The notes below the pieces were generated by a model. The model saw only the letters and a program-made list of their open reading frames with translations. It was not told where the DNA came from and searched no databases. Source: Oxyura jamaicensis (lineage: Eukaryota > Chordata > Aves > Anseriformes > Anatidae). Taken from it: a DNA stretch of 64,000 nt. Every line of letters begins with the position of its first letter. Position 1 is the first letter of the stretch. Of the stretch, positions 37,281 to 50,768 are shown piece by piece. A program made the position numbers and the translations under genes. Where the stretch lies: contig NC_048897.1 in the NCBI RefSeq assembly GCF_011077185.1, forward strand, positions 48,708,753 through 48,772,752, read 5' to 3'.

Positions 37281-37392
37281 CCCCCCCCCCCCCCCGGGGG
37301 GATGGGGGGGCCGCCCGGTTTGGGGGGGGCGCCTTTACCCTTGCCCCCCCACGGGTTTACCCCTCCCCCGCCCCCCCCCCCCCCCCCCCCCC
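37281..37392. repeat. Poly-C / poly-G tracts in the promoter island
   Basis: C15 at 37281-37295 runs straight into a G-rich block (to 37310), and C22 occupies 37371-37392. A G-run also lies at about 36948-36965. Such tracts can form G-quadruplex or i-motif structures and are error-prone in sequencing, so their exact length is uncertain. Confidence 0.85.
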
Positions 37393-37521
37393 GCTGCAAG
37401 CCGGCAAAACCGAGCCCTGGATCCCCATTAACCAGCGCCCGGCGCGTTTCATAACCCCGCGGGGTTCAGCTCCCGTCGGCGATGAGCACGCTGTGGGGCA
37501 GGCCCGCCCCCCCGGCCTTAC

Positions 37522-37620
37522 CTCCTCCGCGGGTGCCTCTCCCCGGCTCTCTCCCATCTTCTGCCTCCGGCGAGGAGTCGGCCGTGAGCCCCCGGCGCCC
37601 GGGAGCAGCTGCCGGCCCCG
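37522..37620 (-). other. Candidate alternative PPM1A first exon 1b
   Basis: A second consensus donor on the minus strand, GAGGAG then GTAAGGCC, ends an exon at 37522. It contains an ATG at 37557 in good context (AGAAGATGG) followed by 12 codons, MGESRGEAPAEE. Joined to the PPM1A acceptor at 23479, the next codons are AAC TGA, so it would be an upstream ORF and not an N-terminal extension. It could instead belong to an unannotated noncoding transcript. The 5' limit is arbitrary. Confidence 0.35.
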
Positions 37621-39070
37621 GCGCCCTCCTAGCGAGCCATGCGGAGGAGAGGGGAGGTGGATGCGGCGGGGGAGGGCTGCTGGGATCCTGGCTGGCTCTT
37701 GCAGGGGACGCCGTGTGCGGCTAATTCCTGCGAGCCGCGGTTAAACCCCGGGCTGAGGATTTTAAGAGGTGGAGTGGATGTGGGAAGGACTACTTGGAAG
37801 GGGAGGGTTAGGGATGCAGGCTGGTTTTTTGAGCCCGTGGAGAAGGAATGGCTGAAGTGGGTGCTTAGCTGAAGGATCAGGGAGGTCGGCTAGAGGGTTT
37901 CCATATTTGATAGTAACCGGAGCGCGCAGCCATATGTGAAGGCTTTTCTACATGTTTGGAAAGCCCTCAAATTGCCGGTTAGCTTCCTCTGGCCATCGTA
38001 GGTAACAATCAGTGTAGCTTCAACCTGCCCCTGCCAGTGACCGAGGGCAGTTAATTGAGGGCTCTTGGGCAGATGAGACCTACAAAAACAGAAAAGCCTT
38101 ACCCAGAGAGGGCTGGAAAAGCTGTAGCAAAACCTCATGGTTGTAGGGTTTTCTGTAATAGATAAACTTACTGTGTCTCAGCAGGATACAAAATCCCCAG
38201 TTTCCATTGCTGACTGTGAGGGAATGGTATGTTTGGACCTGATCTTACTCTATTCACCCTAATCATGTTAGCACGAGCATGAACACCGCTTGGCAGTGCC
38301 CAGTGTTGTTTGAACTATTTCAGGCCTTTAAGTTGCAGATAAATGCACCATGAGTCGTTAAACAAACCTTTAGGGAAGCTTAACTGCAAAATATTCCAAA
38401 AATATATTGGAGGTGGGAGCAGAATATATGAAGTCTGTTCCTCAAGGGGAGATTTTTGGAAGGTCACAGAGAATTCCCATAACCTTCATTAATGGTATTT
38501 GAAATTTCCTCTTGGTATTCAAAGGCAATTAGTTATAATTTTGATGCAGTTCAGACTTGAATTTTTTTTTCCCTCAACAATTCTACAATATACAGTCAGG
38601 GTAAAGGTTACACAATTTTTTTCCAGAATATGCATGCTGATGTACATACACAGTCATGCTTCTCGAACCTCTGCACTTAAACATAAATTTAATAATTTTC
38701 ACCTTCCTTTTACACTTTAATAAATCTCTCAACACTGAATTACATGCAATTGCAGATGTTACTGGATTCTGTTTGGTGTTAACCTGCACCTGGGTTTTTG
38801 CATTAAAAAAATAAGTGAACAAAAACCTGGCCTAAGTTTTCAGTGATGCCCTAGATTTAAGCTGCAGGAATGTAATGGCAGCAGAGAGTTTGCTGCTGTC
38901 ATCTTCTGTTTATTTTTTTCTTGGGAAATTGCGTGGAGTCAAATTATGACAGTATTTTCTTGAAGTGTAACTTTGACTTAGCTTGCTCGTTTTGCCTGAC
39001 CAGTTGTACAAGCAATGGCAATCAATAGTTACCAGAAACTCAAACATCACGTTTAAGATAAAACAGAGTT

Positions 39071-39116
39071 GTGTGTAGCATATTTCTATGCATGTGTGTA
39101 GCATATTTCTATGCAT
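39071..39116. repeat. Exact 23-bp tandem duplication (two copies)
   Basis: Copies occupy 39071-39093 and 39094-39116 and are identical. Each contains TAGCATATTTCTATGCAT, itself partly palindromic. The perfect identity suggests a recent duplication or a length polymorphism. Confidence 0.95.
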
Positions 39117-39132
39117 ATTTGTAGCTGATGAG

Positions 39133-39149
39133 ACTACATCTCCCAGCAT
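39133..39149 (+). promoter_or_regulatory. ZNF143 (SBS)-like motif
   Basis: ACTACATCTCCCAGCAT closely resembles the ACTACAATTCCCAGCATGC consensus bound by ZNF143/STAF with THAP11/HCFC1, usually found at promoters and loop anchors. It sits about 17 bp after the tandem duplication. Confidence 0.5.
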
Positions 39150-39195
39150 ACAACTCTTCGTTTTCCCTTTAGTAAGACATCAAGGTTGGGTATAG

Positions 39196-39213
39196 ATGAC
39201 TGGGACCTGTAGT
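39196..39213 (-). promoter_or_regulatory. Second ZNF143-like motif, opposite strand
   Basis: The minus strand reads ACTACAGGTCCCAGTCAT, sharing ACTACA and TCCCAG with the plus-strand motif about 50 bp away. The inverted pairing is the notable aspect; the match to consensus is weaker than the first. Confidence 0.4.
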
Positions 39214-42200
39214 CACTGAAAACATTGGCTCCACAGTCAAGGAGATGCTAACAGGACTCGTGAAACTCCTTCAGCACTGCATCATCAGGTATGCCTGGAT
39301 TATTGAGAAGGATCACATATTGTTTGGAATAAGGAATTTTCATTAGCTTAAGAAAGCATATTTAAAATGACATGCTGCTCCAATGTATATTTTAGAGAAT
39401 ATTTTTCTTCTTCAGTTTACAGCTTTTAAAAACTTGATGTTTTAAAAAATTGTTTTAAAAAATTGATGTTTTTACCAATAATATTTTAAAATATCTATCC
39501 AAATAATAGGTTATCCAACTATGCACATTTGATTACTGCAGGCAGGAAGATGATTTTGTCCAATGTATTCCCTAAAACTTCCATCTGAGAAAAATTCCAC
39601 GCTTTGATCAAGGTTCTGCATAACATCATTTCACAGAAACCAGAGTAGAGCACTGCAGTTGCTACTGGGATCACGTGGCGATGTAACTGCCTTTTGGGAT
39701 CTGTTCCCTTTGTACTGGGCTTATTCTGTATGAGGCTGCCGTAGTCTGCAGGTGGGTATTGCCACTGTTCCTTTTAATTCTTTTAGTTTGAATGCCAGTT
39801 GGAGTTCTGGTTGAACTTTTTATATTACAAAAAGCATAAGTTATCAGAAGTTTTAAAGTTCTTTAGAGAGGGGACAGCTAGTGCAAATACTTATTGTTGT
39901 GTTGCATGATTTCAGTTTCTTGATTCCTCAAGTGAAAAAGCTGCACTTCTTTCAGTGTCTCACATTGTGGTTTGCCCAACAGCTTGGGAAAAGCAGAGAG
40001 CCTTATTTTTTCAGCTTCCCTTAATTATCTTCAGTCTTTCTCCTTCTGCCTGCCATGAATATTTGGCATAGATGGGAAATAATATATCTGAAGTTACTTT
40101 GCAGCCTAACCAGCTGGTAGACTGTAAACTTATGTTTTATTTGGAATAGGTCTTGTGTCACTTAGTAATACTCATTTAAATAATAGATGTGTAGTCAAGC
40201 TGTTGTCCAGGCTGCCTTGAAACAGTGGCAGGAGGCAGGCACCTTCAGACAACTTTGATGCTGTGCTTACCCTGGTGTCTGCAGCTGGCTGAGGGAGCTG
40301 CCTGCTGGAGGTAACTTTTCCTCTCCTGCAGTTTCTCTGACTAGAGAAGAAGCTGAGGTGACAACCTAGACTAAGTGCTTAACTTTTAGATGGCTCAGAT
40401 GAATTAATTAGTCATGGTGCTCGGAGGTGATCGAATACAAATCTTCATGCTAATGTGCCTAGCCTGTAATCCTGTGATCTCAAACTTGCCGGATCTTCAT
40501 ACTTGGCTTGTGAAGTACCCATGCCCTGCCCCATCTCTTCTCCACTGGGCTCTACCTATTTTTAGAATCCGAAAGCCAGCTGGACGACTATGCTGCAGGC
40601 TTTACATCTTCTGAGAACTATTGCAGCAACACCCTGGTGTGATGACATCTGTAGGTATCTGTTCAGGCAGCTGTGCCATTGGGAACTCCATAAAATGCCA
40701 GTGCTGTAGCTATGATTAATAATCACATGATGTTTAAATCATCAAAAGCGCACATCTAGAGCTTATCCTGTATCCAAACTGAATTTATCTGAAAGATGTC
40801 ACGAAGACGTTGAACTTTTGAAGAACATGGTATGCAAAAGTCCTGCATTCTCAAAGTGCAGCAGTTCTGATATAATTTGCTTTCTGCTGGAGTCTTGAGA
40901 AGGGCTAAACAAACTGCCGTGCTTTGCCTGAAGATTTATGCTCTCTTGATAGTTTCTAAAAACAACATTCAAACAGCAAGATTTTGTAAAAACAAATACT
41001 GGTACTTTGCAATCTACAAAATCATTAAGGCATCACAGCCTTGTTTTCTGATTGTAGCTTAACAGAAAAAAGCAATTCTCAGTGATGAATTTTATTTTTC
41101 TGGTGAGAAATTACCGATGGAAGTAACATGCAGTTCAGGAAAATCAGCAAAATCAAAGCAGAGTAACTGTCAATAGAGGGAAAACGCTTTAATATAAAAA
41201 AAAATACAAAGTTTTATTCTAGAATATTGTTACTGTTTATGTCCCCCTTTTCCTCCAACTCTTCATATTCTATTTGTAGTTTTCTTATTTGTCAGTATTC
41301 ATTAGGCACCACCTTTACACTGACACTCCAAATACAAATTAAAAAGCGTATTTAGAATCTTTCCTGTTCCATTTCAGCCATCAGTCAGTGGCTCCCAGCC
41401 AGTAAGGCGGGCCTGGGACACCAAGTTTTGTTGGACTGTGCTGGCTAGGATTATTGTGCTGCTATGGGATGTGGTTGGCTTTCCCAAACAGAGCTTGGCT
41501 ATGAAAGGCTTGGGAGCTATGGCCTTGCGCAGGAAACCTCTACGATGAAGATTTGGTCTTCAAGATTGTTATTTGGTTGCTCTATAGAACATTTTCCAGA
41601 TTTAATACTAGCATTGGTCACTACTGTGTCAGCTGACTAAACACATGAGATTCAGAAGTTCAGTAACACTCCCTCTATTTTCCTTTACTCAGAAGAAAAT
41701 CTTGCTGGAGATGCCAAACTGACAGCTGTGACTCTGAATCTTTGTCCTTCGCTCTTACAAGTTCTCAATGTGCAACGCATTTTCTGTACTTCCTAAATAA
41801 TGCATTTTTGTTATGCTATGTAAAGGCCAGTTTTAAGTGAAGAAACAAGTCATTTAATTAGGGGAGCAAGTTTCATTTTCAGTACAAGCAGCACTATGCT
41901 CTGTTGTCAATAAGAAAGGGATTTTTTTATAAGTGAAATACAGGAAAGGCATCACATGTCCCAGTTACTCCCAAAGTCTAAAGCTTACACGAACGAAGAT
42001 GATAAAAAATCAGGCAGCTCAGGGGGATAAATGCAGTTAGTCAGGAAGGTTCTCAGAGCAAATCACCTTTGTTATACGTGGCTCCTTCTACCTATAGCAA
42101 AATATCAATGAAGAGCTGATGGCAAGCAAAGCCTGCTTTTCATGTGAAATAGGAAAATTGGAGAAGAATGTCAGTACAGTCTACAAACATTTTAAGAAAA

Positions 42201-45095
42201 TGAAAAATTAGGACAAAAACCACGTGTATATGGTTTTATTTTTCCCTCCCATTTCAACCTTAGCTGCCTTGGAGGTTAAAGTGGAAAAGTCTTGACAGAA
42301 AAGCAGTGTGTCATGAGCCTGCTCTACAAACAGTGACAAAAAAGATGTGTTTGGTGTCAGAAGAGGTGCTGGCATGGCAGGCCGGCGTGTGCCAATCCAT
42401 TTTGTTGTCTGTGCTATCTACCAGTTTGGTGATTGTGTGATGGAAATGGTGTCACTGGGATCATCTGCATTACTCTTCAACACAGAAACTGTGAAACAAC
42501 TTAAAGCAACAGTAGTCAAAACCTGACATTGGCAGAATTCCCACATGACACGGCTCCAGCACAGACACCTCTCTCCAGTTCTTTCCAATCTGAAGGGGCT
42601 GCATGTGAGTGAATATTCACCTGCCAGTGGTGAATATTTACAAAGTTTGTGTTCAGTTGCTGAAAGTTTGATTTTCTTAATGTTGTTTGTTTGTTTTTTC
42701 AGTAAGACAAGATACGAAGTACAGAACAATCAATATTTTATCAACTTGTCTTTAGACTATTTCAATCAGTGGATAGTTCTTCTGTTTTAAAAATGTGAGG
42801 GTGTACGTAAGTTGCTGTTTTCATTTGCCATTAGTAGTCCGTGCATGAAGGCCTGTATCTTCACTGAAGTCACTGACAAAGCCTCCATTGACCTCAGCGT
42901 TGCAGGATCAAACCCTTCGTCATTAGCATGTTGTAAAAACGGCTGTTGTCCCAGCCACTTTTAGTGGGCCTGCCTACAATTGTCAGTTGTTTAACCTAAA
43001 AATTAGGTTAGCAATCACAGCTGAAATTGCATGTCAGACTGTTGATGTGGAAGAATACTTCATACTGAGTCATTGGGAATCTTATGATGCTCTTAGACTT
43101 TTATTATAATTAAAGTTCAAGCATAGATTCTGAAAATCAATAAAGATGGGAACTTCCAGATGTGGAGGAGATTCATATTCCATAAATGCCATTTTTTTTG
43201 TGTTACTAGTCCTTTTCTTTCAATAGCCATATCTTGTTGCCCTCTTTGTATAACCAAACGCAGCTTGCTTTTTGCTACATTCATTCACATGAATCTGCTC
43301 ATTCAGTTGTCTACTTTAATAAGCCTGTTCTGAGACACAGCTGAGGAGATCAGTTTTTATGTGTATCGATTAGTCACATTAAGCTGGAGATTATTTAAAA
43401 CCAACGTGCCAGAATCAAGTAGCCAAGGTCTGGAGATACTGCCATCTGAACGTTGCTTAGTATTTTGCAAAATAGATTTACATAGTACCAAAGATTCTGA
43501 AGAATCCAAGATTGAAAGGAAAATCTGCTTCTGAAGCTGGATTTTGTCACTTATGCCCTTTTTAGCTGACAGTATAACTAAGGTTTAAATTTAGTTTGAT
43601 TACGTAGATGCTGATGTGATACAATGGTACAAAGTAAGACACTGTTTCATGTTTGCTGGTATAAGGGACATAATAAAAATGGATGTGAGATCAAAGCTAG
43701 ATGTGAAGGATTTCTTAGGAAAGCAAAGCAATTTATTGTAACTTCAATTTTTAGCATTTTTAAGTCACCCCCTATCCCCGTCACAGTGTTGTGTTTCTCC
43801 AGGGATGGAGCAGAACGAAATATTAGCAAAGCAGTAGGGATGATGATTAAAAAAACACTTCCACGTTGTGCAGTTCAAGCTCAGTTTCAGAAGAAGAAAG
43901 CTATCAGGGAAGGAAGATCTCATAAGGCAGGACACATTAGCTTATGTTCTTTTGTAAAACGTTTAAAGTCTACTGCAAATAATGTGGTGCAGTTTCATAT
44001 CAGAGTGTAACTCAAGACACGAATGGCACTTGGAGTTAATCTGAGTCTCCACCCTAAACAGAATGGTGTCCTTTCTTCTCGGGAAATTTCACTTGGTCCA
44101 ATGGTCTTAGCATCCAACTACTTCTTCAGAGATTTGGCAATGGGATTTCTTGTAGGAGTTTGAAATATGTTTTTTTGATTGTCATTCATTGTAGTGTATC
44201 ACTTAGGAACTTATTCAGATAAATATCTGTTTGTGCTGTATTTGTCTGTAAAGGCCTACACTATGTTTTTATAAACACATTTTTTATTATACCTTTGTGG
44301 GAATAATCAAAATAATTGGCTTGTAGCTGACATTTATCATGTTGCGTTCTAATTCCTCCCTTGGGTTGTTTTACTCTGTTTTATGCTCAAAATAAATAAT
44401 ATCATCCCTTGTAAGAGATGAGATAAAGAAGATGAAAAAAGCTTGCCTTGCAAAGATGAGAAAAATTATGAGGTAAAAAGGGAAAGCATTGGTGAGGCTA
44501 ATTCACGGCAGTCAGCTGAATACTGGATGGGAGTCATTAGCTCACTCTACAGAGTCACAAGTTTGCCCTTCTGTGACATAAATTTCAATTAATATAGACA
44601 CTGTCTCAACATGAAAGCAGCAGTCGACCTGAGCTGAACCCAACTTAGGTGAGAGGCTCATTACCAATCACAGTTAGCAAATAGCAATATTCCTGCAAAT
44701 GCAAGAGTGACATACCTTCAGAGCACTGAGCAAACACTTCAATCTGCTACTCATTCTCTATGTAAAATCTGTGAACACTCAAAGATAGTGGTTGTGGAAT
44801 GCTTCAAGCTCATCTAGCTGCTACTGAGTAACAACAAGGAAAAACCAAACCAAACAAACAAACAAAACAATACCCTGAAGCTGTCTTCAAAAGTAAAATT
44901 TAGGATCTTTTCTGAATGCAAATCTTAAAAGTGTTGAAGTTGATCTAGTGCCTTTCTAGTTAAACTAAAGATTCCCACTAACTTCAGTGAGTCTGGATTG
45001 GATTTAAATTTCTTACTTGCTTGGGGAAGCATTAGTACTGTCAAAATGACTTTCATCACTTTAAAATGGATTAACAATAGAGTAGTCATGATAAA

Positions 45096-45478
45096 ATCAT
45101 AGAATAATTTTGGTTGGAAGGGACTTTTGGAGGTCATCTAGTCCAGCCTCTGGCTCAAAGCAGGTCCTATGTGATGGGGTTGCTGAACTCTTTGTTCACC
45201 TAAGTTTAGAGTATCTCTGAGGTTGGAAATTCCACCTCTCTGGGCGTGTTTCAGTGTTTCCAAACAGAATTTCCTGTGTTTCGATTTGTGTCTATTGTCT
45301 CTTTGCTTATCACAAGGTACTCCTGAGAAGAGTCTGGCTCTGTCTTCTCTATATCCTGTCAGGCAACTGAAGACAGCAATAAAATCTGCCCTTATCTTTC
45401 TCTTCTTACAGCTGAACAAAGCCAGCTCTCTAAGTCCGTCTTCGTCATGGTGGCCATCCACTGCACTTTCTCCAGCAT
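45096..45478 (-). mobile_element. CR1 LINE 3'-end fragment (about 380 bp)
   Basis: Begins with ATCATAGAATAATTTTGGTT and continues GGAAGGGAC, the reverse complement of the CR1 3' terminus. It runs on through the characteristic AGCTGAACAAAGCCAGCTCT segment to about 45478. Minus orientation and 5'-truncated. It contains substitutions and frame breaks, so it is an old copy. Confidence 0.9.
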
Positions 45479-48400
45479 GATGAAGAATTACTTACCCAGG
45501 AAGGATAGCAGGAAACTGCTGACGTGACTTCTATTTAGGTTAGTATCTTGCTCATTGCTGTGACATCTAAAATGCTTGTAAACATCATTAAAAAAATCAT
45601 CTATGCAGAATAAGATATTATCATCTTTTGCAACTCTGCTGATCCTTTCTGGGTTGACACCTGTGCTGTCATATACAGAAAACTGACAGATCTGCAACAA
45701 AGCACTGAAGCTTAATGTCAAGTAAAAGTTGAATTCAGGAAGTGGAATAGGTGAAATGTTCATCAGATCATGTACACATTTGGATTTGCATTGCTATGGA
45801 TTTTAATCAAGGCTTCTTGCAGCAGAGCATCCTATACAACCCCAAGAGGAGCAGGGTCAGCTTCCTGACTGACCCACATCTGCCTGATGCTGGGCAGTGC
45901 AGGAAACATAGATGTTGGTGATACTCAGAACAGTGTTAGAGCTACCTTTTTCTCCCCCTTTTTCTCCCCCATCCCCTCCTTTTTTTTTTTTTTTTTTTCC
46001 CTGGTTTTGGTTACCACCACACTACTGGAGTACCAGGTGCACCAGACTTACCCTCTCCCAGAGCCAGCATGTCCTACCCTTCAGTAGGTTAAGAAAGCAC
46101 TGTGCTCTGATTTATTCTCTGATGTCCAGGGATTTTCTCAGATGATTAATGACGTCAGCTTTCTGTTCTATTGTGCAGCTGGAATGGATGCTATTTACCC
46201 ACTATATTTTCTTTGATATTTACCCCCTTAAAATACGTACTATCTATGCAGGACTGCTATGATTTTTGCTAACCAAGATACACAGAGAAAGAGTCCGTGG
46301 TAGTATATGCTTCTAGAGCTCCATATACAACACTGTCATTAAAATGCCAGTCACAGGTTTCTGCTAAGAGCCAGGTCAGACTGTGAACAGCTTCTTAGGC
46401 CATGTTCACTTTTGGACTTTTTGCCTGATAAATTCCACATGTTCACATGCTTGATTATGCAATTATTTTCTTGAATTCATTAAAACACTTCACACACGCT
46501 GAGTTTACAGCCCTAAAGCTGGTCATCCTTGTAATTTATATTCTGGTAGTAAGAGGTTTAGAAACACAAAAATCTGGATTTTTTTTTCTCTGAAAACCCA
46601 TTGTTGTGGATGAAGATTCTAATATTTTGTGTTTTGCTTTGGGAAGACCAGCAGAGGGTGCCTGAGTTAGAGAGCAAACCCCATTCCCAGATTTGTACTG
46701 AAACTGTTGACAATATGAGAGTAAAAAAAGAGAAGTAAATTTTAATTTTGAGCTCTTTTGAAACTAAAAAAGAATACATTAATGAAAATAAAGGGAAACT
46801 AAATCACTAGGCAAATTGCACTATTAAGAGATTGTTAAATAAAAATAAAAAAGTGGTACTAAGAATTAAGAAGAAAAAATCATTATTTTGATTAGGAAAG
46901 GAATTTCAGTTATCTGATCTCTCATTGGTTACTAAAGGACAGGTTCCCTGAAATATCTTTTCATGGCGTTTGGGAGACTTTCACAGGTTCTAGCTTTAAT
47001 GCAGGAAGCTACTCTGTAAGAGACCTCTGTGTAAGGAGATAGAGGAAGAGTGCAGGATTCAGAGCAGGTTCCTAATTCATGCTCCCTGGCCACCCCCACA
47101 ACGGAGTTTGTTTTTGTTGACTATTGAGGGCTGCTCAGGGAGACTAAGCTCTGCAGAATCAGCCTTTTGGATGCCTTAATTTCCTCTTGCTGTCCCTCAC
47201 TTAATATGAAATGATCCAAGAGAGAAAGTTTTCACTCGTTCCCTGCATTAGTAGTCTTTTCAGTACTAGTGCAATGAGAGAGCCCAGACAACAAGAAGTC
47301 TTTTTAGATTGATTACAACAGATTTAAGGTGAATAAATATTGCTTTATATATCTACGTATATATTTGAAAAAATCTAAATGTGGAAAATGGGGCCCAAAT
47401 CTTTCCATTGTCTTTGGTAATGCTGGAACCCAGCCCAGAATGCTAGAAACAGAACAGGGATCTACGAATCAGAATGTAAATATTGAAGATAATGCCTTCC
47501 TCTTTACCAACACAAGAGATTTGTCCCATATCAAGAAAATAAAAAAAGCTGTTTTTTAAAAAAGAGAAACATGAAATATTTACTTTCCCTCACTTACCTG
47601 GATATGATATGTTCAGATAACTTATGTTCTAACCTTTAGATATGTCCTAACCTTTACCTATACCTAGTCCTCTCAGGAAAAGTAATTCATATATTTTTAT
47701 CTTGACTTCTTCTAATATTTTATTTGAATAACTGTGAGGAATTGCATAGCAGTAATGTCACACAAACAAAACAGCATTTGTATCAGATGTAGTTTTATTC
47801 AATTAACCTGAACATGTTCTGTATTTTTGGTATTTACATAAACACAGACAATTTAGTCACAACTTTTAATGTAAACCAAAGAAAGTATGTTATGAAAAGT
47901 AAATGGATAATATAGCTTAAGGACTCTGGGTTCTGTTACTTTCCCATCATACTAAACAAGTCTTACCTTTGTATAAATGACACATGTCTTGGAGAAAAGG
48001 TTGGAGTTTTTCTGGATTTCTCTTTTTATTATTTCTCTGGGTAAATGTGCTTTTAATGTCAATAAACAAGAAGAAAACTCAGATTAGTGTGGTCTAAAGG
48101 AGCAGAACTGATGCAGTCAGTTCTCATCTTAAACTTTTGAATATAATTCACTATTATGGGAAGAACCTGCATAACATGTCTGGAATACTGAAGTCACATT
48201 CAAATATCCAGTTAGGGCATTGATGGAAACTTGATGTGCAGGAACTCTTTAGAAGCAAACAGTCTTTTTTAGCCTTTTAATGTAGGTGTCAGTAAAAGCA
48301 CGCCAAGCACTTTGAAAACAAAAGCCAAGCTGTTTATAATCCATTTGAAAAGTCATGGATGGGAAATCTGGAAGAAGGACAGGGCCAAGTATAGCTGCAG

Positions 48401-50680
48401 GCAGCTGGGATCACTGCAGAGTTTTATAGCTTCAAACCAAATGTCACAATGGTGAGAGGGTAGAAAATGTCTCTTGCTTCTTATATTGAGAAAGTCCTTC
48501 CCAAAGGATGACACAAAAAGTGAGTGACCAACAACCAGGAGTCATCTTCTTCTGTCTGTAGATGCTTCCTGCATTTGTCCTGTCTGCTACTGTGCATATT
48601 ACAATTTTGTATTTTTCTATGATGATCTGTTGTTATCAGATGTTTTGTTTGCTACATGTATTTCTTTCTAGTGGAGGAAGCAATGAGGTATAGTGAGAAG
48701 AGAGAAGAAAAGAATGATTTACAGTTTCACCAGTTTAACATAGGGTTTGCTTAAATAGATGGTTGCAAATACTTGCGTAACCATCTTTGCTATGCCTCTG
48801 CTGAACAGCCTGTCGACTTACTGGTCCTGAGGCCTTCAGGCTGGACCTGGTTTGTGTCTGTAGCTGATGCCCCTCAGACATAGTCCACATTGTTTGGGAC
48901 TGTGTGTGGGCAAACCATACCATGAACCGTGACAACAGCTTAAAAGCATGGATGGTCACATGCCAGTGCATAACTCTATGCCTTGGCCCTGTTTGACCTA
49001 CTGGTATAGATGTAGCTTAGTCTGGCCAAAAAAAAGTGATTTCTGTGGTTTACCTGTTGTTGTTTGGGAACAGGTTGTACTAAACTGTAATGCAGTGGCC
49101 AAGAAAGCAGTATCAACAGTTTTAATTATTGTTTTTAAAATAGAAGATACAGCAGTTCAACTTGCCCTATTTAGAATTGGTTTACATTTATAGACTCCAG
49201 GGTTTGAACGGGTGCAGGTTCACACACAAAATCTTAACTAAACAGACCGAAATGAAATGGATGGAAGGAATAAGTCAAATTAAGGAAAGATTTGAAGTAA
49301 GAAAAGATGGATGTTATTACCTTCAAGTCTCTGGCAAGAGTAGGAAGGCAGGGAGAAGGGGCTATGCATGAAAAACGTGAAGATTATTGAACAACGTGCT
49401 AAAAGCTGAAATGAGAAGAGATTAGGGTAGCTAGGAATGCAAAGGCTTAAATGCACAAAGAAACAGAGACCTGAACTCAAGAAGCTAATTATGGTACAGA
49501 AAGGAGAGAGTTTGTACTCTTTGTATGCAGTAGGAAAAAAAAATCCCAGACATACTGAGAACAGAATTGTACCTCAAATTGGTGTTAGAACAAAATGATT
49601 CCTCTCATTTAAAAGGTTTGTATAGATGTCCCTTACACAGGGTATATTTTAAAGTTTTCAGTAAATTTTATTACAAAAGAGAGTACATTTTAAAAAAAAT
49701 AATAACTTACAGCTGAAACAGATATAAGACAGAAACTGTGGAAAATGTGGATATATCCACTGTCTGACCAGACAGATTTATGTAAGGAATATTTTCAGCA
49801 CTCAGTTACATTTACATAGGGTGGTGTCTGCCTTGATGTGCATTTGTTAGTCTCCTCTTATAGCAACACTAAACCTATGGCATAAGTAGTATTCTGATAC
49901 AGATAGCATGGAATCAAAACTGGCCTTACTTCACTTGCACTCATTTTATGATGGGCTCTCCCTAAAATTTTGTTTTCCTAAACAAAAGAGCTTTTCTCTA
50001 TAGAAGTTGTTTGGTTTGCTCACATTGGAAGAAGAAATACTGGAAAAGGGAATACAGTGCTACTCTGTTTTTTGTTGCTCATTTAAATGTTACTGTACCT
50101 ACATAATATAGTGAAGCAAGAGCATTTTTCAAATTTATGTTTTACACAGACGCTGAAATAATCTCAGCTAATTGCACTGGAGCTTTATTTACTATAACGC
50201 GGATCAAAGAAATTGCATCACAGTACTGTGGAAAATATTCACACCCATGCTCACAGTGTTATTACCGGGGCTGGCACCAAGTCATCTGAGGCCCCCTTGT
50301 GAACAATGAAAGAGGAAGCACTTCACCCAGAAATCTGTGAAGTTTACTCATTTTATACTGAAGTTCTCTTGGCAATGTTGTGTTCTCAGACCTGCTGGAA
50401 CCTGGTTCATTCAGGCTTAACAAAGAAAGTGCTTTTAGACGTTAGAAAGAAAGTAGAGACCAACTTGCTATGTAGGAAAAGCTTGACTGGAAAAAAAAAT
50501 GGCAACGCCTCAGACAGCTAACAAGGTATATAGCTGTCAGACAGAAAGTGTACAGAAGAGACTTAAGCAAAATAACCCATAGGCCCTGCACATCTTTTGT
50601 ATGCGTTGCTGGCTGTAATTCATACTTAAAGCAACCAAACTACTCTTACCTATTATAGTATACTGTATGCTATGTATACA

Positions 50681-50768
50681 GGGGAAGGTGTCCCTGCCTG
50701 TGGCAGGGGGTTGGAACTAGATAATCTTTAAGGTCCCTTCCCTTCCAACCCAAACCATTATATGATGC
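50681..50768 (+). mobile_element. CR1 LINE 3'-terminal fragment
   Basis: Contains GGCAGGGGGTTGGAACTAGA and AAGGTCCCTTCC and ends CCAAACCATTATATGATG. This is the canonical sense-strand CR1 3' end, so the element points to the plus strand and is truncated to under 100 bp. Confidence 0.92.

Larger units (their letters stand above)
36000..37760. promoter_or_regulatory. PPM1A: CpG-island promoter region of PPM1A
   Basis: About 1.8 kb of strongly GC- and CpG-rich DNA in an otherwise AT-rich region. It contains two NRF1-type palindromes, TGCGCATGCGC at 36806-36816 and GCGCATGCGC at 36994-37003, and a CRE-like GACGTCA at 37018-37024. It also contains GGA/CCT trinucleotide runs and long C or G homopolymers. 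No TATA box is evident, typical of a broad housekeeping promoter. Large ORFs on both strands across this island reflect the scarcity of stop codons in GC-rich DNA and are not considered genes. Confidence 0.85.

Noticed and set aside
42609..42620. 12-bp palindrome GTGAATATTCAC
   Set aside because: Too short to stand out in AT-rich intergenic sequence of this length.
43624..44010. 128-codon plus-strand ORF in the intergenic region
   Set aside because: Basic, low-information translation without splice signals or similarity; length is within chance for this much DNA.
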